Assembly: GCA_023451415.1 (NCBI GenBank)
Contig: JAEXZK010000080.1
Span: 1-5,823, forward strand
Direction of reading: 5' to 3'
Source of the DNA: Bacillota bacterium
GTDB lineage: Bacteria; Bacillota; Clostridia; Oscillospirales; Ruminococcaceae
DNA length: 5,823 nucleotides
How positions within the stretch are numbered: the first letter of the stretch is position 1; every line of letters begins with the position of its first letter. The notes under the pieces were generated by a model. It worked only from the letters and a program-made list of their open reading frames with translations, was not told the origin of the DNA and ran no database searches. Made by a program: the position numbers and the translations under genes. Shown one piece after another: positions 1 to 4,386 of the stretch.

Positions 1-227
1 GGGTAGAGCATGGAGGATTTGTAGAAATCATAGAATTCCTCCGTGTGGGACAGGAAGTAGTAAATGGAAAGCATCTCCTCATAGGAGAGGCCCTCCTTCT
101 TCCGGCCGTAAAGGCCGTGGGCGCTGCGGAAGTCGGGGATGCCGCTCCCGGTGGAGACGCCGGCCCCGCCCATGAAAACCGTATAGCTGCTTTCTTCCAG
201 CAGCCGGCGCAGCGTGAGTTCCTTCAT
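1..227 (-). CDS. cobB: NAD-dependent protein deacylase, Sir2/CobB family (partial, 3' end outside window)
   Basis: Only the first 75 codons plus two bases are present; the gene continues beyond the left edge. Sirtuins remove acyl groups from lysines using NAD+, giving nicotinamide and O-acyl-ADP-ribose; they act in the cytoplasm. The NAD-binding signature is clear: MGGAGVSTGSGIPDFRS at 19-35, with the GAG-x-S and PDFR elements, followed by HGLYGRK. The following stretch EEMLSIYYFLSHTEEFYDFY (50-69) fits the segment after the signature in clostridial CobB proteins, where a helix and an 'EEFY-x-FY' motif are usual. Full-length relatives have about 240 residues. The motif has Gly (STGSGIP) where many relatives have Glu (STESGIP). 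The catalytic histidine and zinc cysteines lie outside the window, so activity cannot be judged. The Nudix gene is 132 nt upstream, and a relic of this gene's own 5' end lies between them. Confidence 0.88.
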   Translation of the reverse strand, partial: MKELTLRRLLEESSYTVFMGGAGVSTGSGIPDFRSAHGLYGRKKEGLSYEEMLSIYYFLSHTEEFYDFYKSSMLY

Positions 228-236
228 AACAGCAAG

Positions 237-243
237 CCTCCTT
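237..243 (-). promoter_or_regulatory. Ribosome-binding site AAGGAGG of the Sir2 gene
   Basis: AAGGAGG on the minus strand, 9 nt before ATG 227. It identifies 227 as the working start and separates the intact gene from the upstream relic, whose own site has decayed to AAGGGG. Confidence 0.8.
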
Positions 244-261
244 TTATAACGGAAGGGCCCC

Positions 262-290
262 TTTTACAGCGGCAGGGCCCGCCTGTAAAA
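262..290. repeat. Hairpin-forming inverted repeat upstream of the sirtuin gene
   Basis: TTTTACAG (262-269) and CTGTAAAA (283-290) form an 8-bp perfect stem; with one bulged base a further CGG/CCG can pair, leaving a 6-nt loop. It lies 18 nt upstream of the sirtuin Shine-Dalgarno (237-243) and partly within the sirtuin relic. GGGCCC palindromes occur at 255-260 and 275-280. There is no T-run after it on either strand, so it is not a standard terminator. It could be an mRNA leader structure or an operator. Confidence 0.5.
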
Positions 291-342
291 CCCGCGCGGC
301 CGCCTTCTTCCAGCAGCTGGCGCAGAATAAGTTCCTTCTCAT
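274..342 (-). pseudogene. Relic of a duplicated sirtuin 5' end
   Basis: On the minus strand this stretch is a diverged copy of the first codons of the downstream Sir2 gene. Bases 274-337 align without gaps to 161-224, by hand 48 of 64 identical, with most differences being transitions. The translated frame reads KELILRQLLEEGG, then F and GG in register, against KELTLRRLLEESS...F.GG in the intact gene. The equivalent start ATG (342-340) is kept, but two extra bases (AG) follow it and throw the coding frame out. A degraded Shine-Dalgarno, AAGGGG, lies before it at the end of the Nudix gene. Similarity fades before 274, so only the first 22 or so codons remain. It cannot encode a deacylase. It is either a partial tandem duplication or the leftover of a second sirtuin gene. 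Confidence 0.7.
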
Positions 343-359
343 GACAACGGAGCCCCTTG

Positions 360-845
360 TCAGGCCGGCGGCTCCTGGGGCAGCAGCACCGTCCCCAGGA
401 ACCGGGGCGGAGCGCCGTCTTCCAGCAGGGCGGGCAGGGCGCTGCCCAGGGCAGGCGGGAAGACGGGAAGGCGGCCCAGATCCCCGGCGGGCACCCATTC
501 CAGGCCCACCTGCCACAGGTCGCGTTCCGTTGGCTCACGAGGCGCCCCATCCTCGGGTGCGCAGAGAAAAACATGGTACATCTTGTGGGCATAATCGGGA
601 AAATCCCGGCGCAGGGCCGGGTCCTGGCAGATTTCTTCGTACAGGGCCAGGAAGCGCAGGGGGCGCACCAGGAGGCCCGTCTCCTCCAGGCATTCCCGCC
701 GGAGAGCCTCCGCCAGGGTCTCATACTGCTTCTGCCCTCCGCCCGGCAGGGCATAATATTCCCCCCGGCGGCTGTCGCGGCATTTGGTGAGCAGGATCTG
801 TCCTTCCCGGAGGATCACTGCCTTGGCGGTGCTGCGGATGCTCAT
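360..845 (-). CDS. Nudix hydrolase
   Basis: A 161-residue Nudix-fold pyrophosphohydrolase, a cytoplasmic Mg2+-dependent enzyme that cleaves nucleoside diphosphates linked to another group (for example oxidised dNTPs, ADP-ribose or NADH). The complete Nudix box G-x5-E-x7-REUxEExGU is at 36-58, with G36, E42, R50-E51, E54-E55 and G57; the metal-binding glutamates are intact. The strand before the box (AVILREGQILLTKCRDSRRGEYYALPGGG) is typical of MutT-like members. Residues after about 130 are a Pro/Leu-rich tail (LPVFPPALGSALPALLEDG) with no recognised domain. The start at ATG 845 follows AAAGGAG with an 8-nt spacer; the same frame is open much further upstream, but without a Shine-Dalgarno and across the intergenic gap. 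Substrate cannot be told. Proximity to a Sir2 gene makes ADP-ribose-type substrates conceivable, but that is inference. Confidence 0.92.
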   Translation of the reverse strand: MSIRSTAKAVILREGQILLTKCRDSRRGEYYALPGGGQKQYETLAEALRRECLEETGLLVRPLRFLALYEEICQDPALRRDFPDYAHKMYHVFLCAPEDGAPREPTERDLWQVGLEWVPAGDLGRLPVFPPALGSALPALLEDGAPPRFLGTVLLPQEPPA

Positions 846-1015
846 GATTCCATCTCCTTTGGCCAGAGCCTGCTTAAAAATAGAGGACCTGTCGGATTTT
901 CCATAAACGGTGTATGAACGCAAGGCAGGGCGCAGGACTCCTGCTGGACTGCCAAGCGCTTTTGCGCGGCGGCGCACTTTGCGGGAAAGGGGGAGGTCCG
1001 GATTTTGGACAACCC
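846..1015. other. 170-nt intergenic gap with two hairpins
   Basis: No gene is supported between the 111-residue gene and the Nudix gene. Two possible stem-loops are present. At 924-953 an outer stem GGCAG/CTGCC encloses an inner stem GCAGG/CCTGC with a 3-nt loop. At 963-976 TGCGC/GCGCA closes a 4-nt loop. Neither is followed by a T-run on the minus strand, so a rho-independent terminator is not supported; they could be a weak stop or a leader structure for the Nudix mRNA. The stretch 846-925 is A+T-richer and is the likely place for a promoter, but I find no pair of -35/-10 boxes I would defend. Confidence 0.35.
854..860 (-). promoter_or_regulatory. Ribosome-binding site AAAGGAG fixing the Nudix start
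   Basis: AAAGGAG on the minus strand with an 8-nt spacer to ATG 845. It decides against longer in-frame starts that would extend the protein by up to about 69 residues through the intergenic region. Confidence 0.8.
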
Positions 1016-1351
1016 CTAGATGCGGTAGGGGGCCATGGCCTCCGCCACGCATTCCTCAAAGCCTGCTGAGGCGCCCCAGTCAAAGCGGAACAGGCCGTCT
1101 CCCCCGCCGCCCGATGCGGCGTGGACCCTGGTGGTCCCTTCCATGTCGTCGATGACCACCGTAACGGTCAGGCGGTTGCCCACCCTGTAATAGTGCTTCT
1201 CATAAACGGAGACGATGCACCGTCCCCCCTCCCGGCCGGCGATGGTGTGCCGGTCGATCCGCTCGCCGGTGATGCTCCCTTCCACGATGGCGTCCTCAAT
1301 GATGTTTGCGGCCTCCTGGGGCCGCAGGCTGACACGAAAATCCAAAGCCAT
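1016..1351 (-). CDS. 111-residue protein, probable DUF6054 family
   Basis: A small soluble protein of 111 residues with no signal peptide or membrane segment. The order of elements is: FRVSLRPQEAANIIEDAIVE (5-24), which looks like a strand followed by a helix; a basic turn RHTIAGREGGR (34-44); two beta-rich stretches (CIVSVYEKHYYRV, 45-57, and LTVTVVIDD, 61-69); a Gly run SGGGGDGLFRFDWGAS (80-95); and a C-terminal helix (FEECVAEAM). The pattern of a helix at the N-terminus, central strands and a GGG-x-G-x-x-F-x-F-x-WG motif is what I recall for DUF6054, a family of unknown function in Firmicutes; I could not check this. The start is supported by GGGAGG 7 nt upstream of ATG 1351. It is preceded by a 174-nt gap and followed by a 170-nt gap, so it may be transcribed on its own. 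No function is assigned. Confidence 0.8.
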   Translation of the reverse strand: MALDFRVSLRPQEAANIIEDAIVEGSITGERIDRHTIAGREGGRCIVSVYEKHYYRVGNRLTVTVVIDDMEGTTRVHAASGGGGDGLFRFDWGASAGFEECVAEAMAPYRI

Positions 1352-1525
1352 TTGTTTTCCTCCCGAGGCATATTCATATCGTCTGAGATGTCTGGATTTT
1401 GCGGGGTTTTACGCTGGACAGGGCGGCTTTCCGCAGGCAGGCTGCCGCCTTTTCCGTAAAAAGCAGCCCGCCATGGCCCAAAAGAACCGTGAAAAGCAGG
1501 CGCTGGGCCTTTGTGTAGACACGCT
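1352..1525. other. 174-nt intergenic gap with short direct repeat and GC-rich hairpin
   Basis: The gap between the second MATE gene and the 111-residue gene has no gene I can support. It holds a 13-nt direct repeat with one mismatch, CCGTAAAAAGCAG at 1454-1466 and CCGTGAAAAGCAG at 1487-1499. It also holds an inverted repeat GGCGGC (1422-1427) / GCCGCC (1444-1449). On the plus strand the hairpin is followed by TTTTCC, on the minus strand by no T-run, so it is not a good terminator for the MATE gene. No clear promoter is seen. One minus-strand frame stays open from the end of the MATE gene to 1374 without a start codon or Shine-Dalgarno; it may be a gene relic or chance. Confidence 0.45.
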
Positions 1526-2881
1526 CTAGTTTTGGACGGCTGCCCCGCCGGGCTCCGGCGGCAGAAAACGCCGGCAGCAGAGGAGCCCCACCGCATCCGC
1601 CAGGATCCAGCCGATGGGCACGGCCCACCAGATGCCGGCCACGCCCACCGCGGGGATGGGAGAAAGGGCGTAGGCCAGCAGGACCCGGGTCCCCAGCGAA
1701 ATGATGGTGAGCAGCAAGGAGATGCCGGGGCGGCGGATGGCCCGATAGAGCCCGTACAGCAGGAAAAGCCCGCCGATGAAGCAATAGAAAGAGCCTTCGA
1801 TCCGCAGATACTGGACGCCCACCGCCAGGATCTCCGTCTCTTCCGGATGGATAAAGAGGAGGAGCAGGGGCTCCGCAAAGACAAAAACGCCCACCGAGAT
1901 AAAGAGGCAGAAAACGGCGGTCATCCCCACCGCGCTGCGGATGCCCCGGCGGATGCGGTCGGCCTTCCCCGCGCCGTAATTCTGGGCGATAAAGGTGGAA
2001 AAAGCATTGCCGAAGTCCTGCACCGGCATGTAGGCGAAGGAATCGATCTTGACCGCGGCGGCAAAGGCTGCCATCACCACCGGCCCAAAGCTGTTGACCA
2101 GCCCCTGGACCATAAGGATGCCGAAGTTCATCACCGACTGCTGGACACAGGTGATCAGGGAAAACCTGGCGATCTCTGAGACAGTGGGGAGGCTCATCGT
2201 CATGTCCTCCCTGGCCAGGCGCAGCTCCGGCAGCCGCAGGACGGCATAAACCGCCAGCCCCAGGCCGGAGAGCCATTGGGCCAGGACGGTGGCCGCCGCC
2301 GCGCCCCCCACCCCCCAGTGAAAGACCAGGACAAACAGGAGGTCCAGCACAATGTTAAGGAGGGCGGCGATCCCCAGAAAAAGCAGCGGGACAGCGGAAT
2401 TGCCCACCGCCCGCAGCAGGGAAGCGGCATAGTTGTAAAGGAAGGTGGCGCTCAGCCCCAGGAAGATGATCCAAAGGTATTCCCGCATCAGGGGATAGAC
2501 CGCCCCGGGGACGGAAAGAAGCCGCATCATGGGGTCGATCAGAAGGAAAGCGGCAGCATTGAGCAGGATGGTGAACCCGGCAATGAGGACAAAGGAGACA
2601 AAGATACCGGACTTGAGACGCCGCAGGTCCCCCTGCCCCCAGCGGATGGAAAAAACCGCCCCGCTGCCCATGCAGAGCCCCAGAAGAATGGAGGTGAGGA
2701 AGGTCATCAGGGTGTAGGAGGAGCCCACCGCCGCCAAAGCGTCCGCCCCCAGGAATTGCCCGACGATAAAGGTGTCCGCAACATTGTACAGCTGCTGGAG
2801 CAGGTTGCCCAGGATCATGGGCAGGGCAAAGAGAAAAATGGTTTTTGTGACGCTGCCCGTGGTAAGGTCCAGTTGAGTCAT
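1526..2881 (-). CDS. MATE family efflux transporter (second copy)
   Basis: A 451-residue MATE transporter, expected in the cytoplasmic membrane as an ion-coupled exporter of organic compounds; substrate unknown. The N-half begins after a short polar lead (MTQLDLTTGSVTK) with IFLFALPMILGNLLQQLYNV (15-34), ADTFIVGQFLGADALAAVG (35-53), and a QGDLRRL cytoplasmic loop (83-89). The C-half has SLITCVQQSVMNFGILMVQG (241-260) and the signature IAQNYGAGK (298-306). About twelve hydrophobic segments are present and length is normal. The start at ATG 2881 is supported by GAGGTG five bases upstream. It shares fold and signature with the upstream MATE gene but differs in most other positions, so this is not a recent tandem duplication. 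A 74-nt gap follows the 59-residue gene, short enough for read-through. The C-terminus (RRFLPPEPGGAAVQN) is short and polar. Confidence 0.95.
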   Translation of the reverse strand: MTQLDLTTGSVTKTIFLFALPMILGNLLQQLYNVADTFIVGQFLGADALAAVGSSYTLMTFLTSILLGLCMGSGAVFSIRWGQGDLRRLKSGIFVSFVLIAGFTILLNAAAFLLIDPMMRLLSVPGAVYPLMREYLWIIFLGLSATFLYNYAASLLRAVGNSAVPLLFLGIAALLNIVLDLLFVLVFHWGVGGAAAATVLAQWLSGLGLAVYAVLRLPELRLAREDMTMSLPTVSEIARFSLITCVQQSVMNFGILMVQGLVNSFGPVVMAAFAAAVKIDSFAYMPVQDFGNAFSTFIAQNYGAGKADRIRRGIRSAVGMTAVFCLFISVGVFVFAEPLLLLFIHPEETEILAVGVQYLRIEGSFYCFIGGLFLLYGLYRAIRRPGISLLLTIISLGTRVLLAYALSPIPAVGVAGIWWAVPIGWILADAVGLLCCRRFLPPEPGGAAVQN

Positions 2882-2955
2882 GGGATCACCTCAAGGATTT
2901 TGATGGGGCGGCACTTGCGCCAGAGGGCCGCGGGCGCCGCCGGACGGCGTGCGCT

Positions 2956-3135
2956 TCAATCTTTTTCAATCACAACGTAAGCCTGGCCGCAGACAAGACT
3001 GTCCCCCACGGCGCACGCAGAGATATGCTTCACTTTCCAGCCCTCTGCCAAATACTGATTTACAATGCCCAGGCCGTCGTCCTCTTTGACGCCCAATGCC
3101 TTTGCATTGCTTCTGACCCAGATTATTTTTTCCAT
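2956..3135 (-). CDS. 59-residue hypothetical protein overlapping the rlmD 3' end
   Basis: A small protein of 59 residues starting MEKIIWVRSNAK and ending AYVVIEKD. I do not recognise a named family. It has a charged, soluble look, a central NQYLAEGWKVKHISAC stretch (26-41) and a C-terminal beta-like segment (QAYVVIE, 51-57). The 'L-x-EGW-x-V' pattern recalls small alpha/beta proteins such as DUF4177/DUF1737, but this is only a resemblance. Two cysteines (41, 49) lie close together. Evidence that it is real: an AGGAGG Shine-Dalgarno 10 nt before the ATG, an uninterrupted frame, a normal stop, and the lack of a better frame in this 180-nt stretch. Its start overlaps the last 13 bases of rlmD, so it is probably translated from the same message and coupled to it. 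It is easy to miss because it is below usual length cut-offs. Confidence 0.75.
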   Translation of the reverse strand: MEKIIWVRSNAKALGVKEDDGLGIVNQYLAEGWKVKHISACAVGDSLVCGQAYVVIEKD

Positions 3136-4373
3136 GGCTTCTTTTCCTCCTCACACTTTGGGCCTCCGTCTCGGAGGGTCAGCAGGGCGACGCACTCGAT
3201 ATGGTTGGTATGGGGGAACATATCCACCGGCCGGATATCCGTGACGCGGTAGCCGCACCGGACGAGAAACTCCAGGTCCCGGGCCTGGGTCACGGGGTTG
3301 CAGGAAATATAGACGACGCGCCGCGGGGCCATTTTGGCCAGGGAGGTGAGGAAGGCCCGGTCGCTGCCCTGGCGGGGCGGGTCCATAAAGACAACGTCCA
3401 CTGTCTGCCCGTCCTCCGCCAGTTCAGCCATGAAGCGCCCGGCGTCCCCCTGACAGAAACGGATGTTATCCAGGCCGTTAAGCTTGGCGCAGCGGATGGC
3501 GTCCCGGACGGCGTCCCGGTTTACCTCCACCCCCACCACCCGGGCGGCCCCCCGGCCTGCGGCCAGGATGCCGATGGTCCCGATGCCGCAGTAGGCGTCA
3601 ATGACCGTCTCCTCCCCGCCGAGCCCGGCCAGCCGGAGGGCCTCCTCGTACAGCACCTGGGTCTGGAGGGGGTTGACCTGGTAAAAGGACTGGGCCGAGA
3701 TGCGGAAGAGACAGCCACACAGCTTGTCCTCAATGTATCCGGGGCCGTAGAGCACCGTTTCCCGCTCCCCCAGCACCATGGGCGGGCCGTCACAGATGTT
3801 GTGGACCACAGTGGTGATCTGGGGATGGGCCTCCACCAGGGCGCGGGCAAGCTCCCCGCGGGCGGGAAAGGCGGGCCTGGCGGTCACCAGGGCGACCATC
3901 ACCTGGCCGGTGGAGAACCCCCGGCGCACCAGCACATGGCGCAGGAAGCCCCTGCCGGTGGCGGGGTCCCAGGGCTGGAGGCCCAGCTTTTTGGCCAGGC
4001 GCCGGACAGTGACGATGATCTGGTCTGCCAGAGGGTCCTGGTTGGGGCAGCTGTCCATGGGCAGCACCCGGCGGGAGCTGGATTGGTAAAGCCCGGACAC
4101 GATGCCGCCCCGGCCCGGGGCAAAGGCTGCCTGAGCTTTGTTGCGGTAGTGGGAGGGCTCCTCCATCCCCAGGATGGGGCTGACCCGGCAGAAGCGCCCC
4201 AGAAGACGCTCGGCCTGGGCCTGCTTCCACCGCAGCTGGCGGGGATAATCCATATTCCTCAGCTGGCAGCCACCGCACTTGCGGGCCAGGGGACAGGATC
4301 CGGCAGACTCCTGGATGGCTGCCTCCGGAGCCGGGGGAACAGGCAGGGCCCCGCGGGGTTTTTTATGATTCAT
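3123..4373 (-). CDS. rlmD: 23S rRNA (uracil-C5)-methyltransferase, RlmD/RlmCD type, TRAM-less
   Basis: A 416-residue SAM-dependent RNA m5U methyltransferase of the RumA/RlmD family, which in known members methylates U1939 (and in some Firmicutes also U747) of 23S rRNA in the cytoplasm. The [4Fe-4S] ligands are visible as C27, C33, C36 (CPLARKCGGCQ) and C109 (DSCPNQ), matching the spacing of E. coli RlmD. The SAM-binding motif is DAYCGIGTIG (259-268) with E283. DPPR is at 331-334, the catalytic nucleophile is C358 in SCNP, and the general base is E393 in HIEC; the 35-residue C-to-E spacing matches E. coli. The usual N-terminal TRAM domain (about 55 residues) is absent, because the cluster motif begins at residue 27. 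I start at ATG 4373, 7 nt after GAGGAG. An in-frame ATG at 4388 overlaps the MATE stop as ATGA but has no Shine-Dalgarno. Whether it is mono- (RlmD) or dual-specific (RlmCD) is open. Confidence 0.93.
   Translation of the reverse strand: MNHKKPRGALPVPPAPEAAIQESAGSCPLARKCGGCQLRNMDYPRQLRWKQAQAERLLGRFCRVSPILGMEEPSHYRNKAQAAFAPGRGGIVSGLYQSSSRRVLPMDSCPNQDPLADQIIVTVRRLAKKLGLQPWDPATGRGFLRHVLVRRGFSTGQVMVALVTARPAFPARGELARALVEAHPQITTVVHNICDGPPMVLGERETVLYGPGYIEDKLCGCLFRISAQSFYQVNPLQTQVLYEEALRLAGLGGEETVIDAYCGIGTIGILAAGRGAARVVGVEVNRDAVRDAIRCAKLNGLDNIRFCQGDAGRFMAELAEDGQTVDVVFMDPPRQGSDRAFLTSLAKMAPRRVVYISCNPVTQARDLEFLVRCGYRVTDIRPVDMFPHTNHIECVALLTLRDGGPKCEEEKKPWKK
3146..3151 (-). promoter_or_regulatory. Ribosome-binding site AGGAGG inside the rlmD C-terminal codons
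   Basis: AGGAGG on the minus strand, 10 nt before ATG 3135. It is read by rlmD as part of the Glu/Lys-rich tail CEEEKKPWKK, so the rlmD tail doubles as the initiation region for the 59-residue gene. Confidence 0.7.
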
Positions 4374-4380
4374 GATGTTT

Positions 4381-4386
4381 CTCCTC
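4381..4386 (-). promoter_or_regulatory. Ribosome-binding site GAGGAG deciding the rlmD start
   Basis: GAGGAG on the minus strand, overlapping the last bases of the MATE stop codon, with a 7-nt spacer to ATG at 4373. It favours this start over the upstream in-frame ATG at 4388 and points to translational coupling with the MATE gene. Confidence 0.75.

Noticed and set aside
846..1052. N-terminal extension of the Nudix protein by up to 69 residues
   Set aside because: It runs through the intergenic gap and the 3' end of the preceding gene, has no ribosome-binding site, and the Nudix domain begins normally at the 845 start.
1422..1449. Rho-independent terminator after the second MATE gene
   Set aside because: The hairpin arms are 6 bp with a 16-nt loop and there is no T-run on the minus strand, where the genes are read.
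2276..2980. A 234-codon plus-strand open frame opposite the second MATE gene (with similar ones at 1511-2179, 4391-5047 and 5165-5689)
   Set aside because: Products are rich in Gly, His, Gln and Asp with no motif and no Shine-Dalgarno; all lie opposite well-supported transporters.
2966..3154. A 62-codon minus-strand frame overlapping the 59-residue gene
   Set aside because: It is Arg/Gly-rich without motifs; the neighbouring frame has the better-placed Shine-Dalgarno and a natural amino-acid composition.
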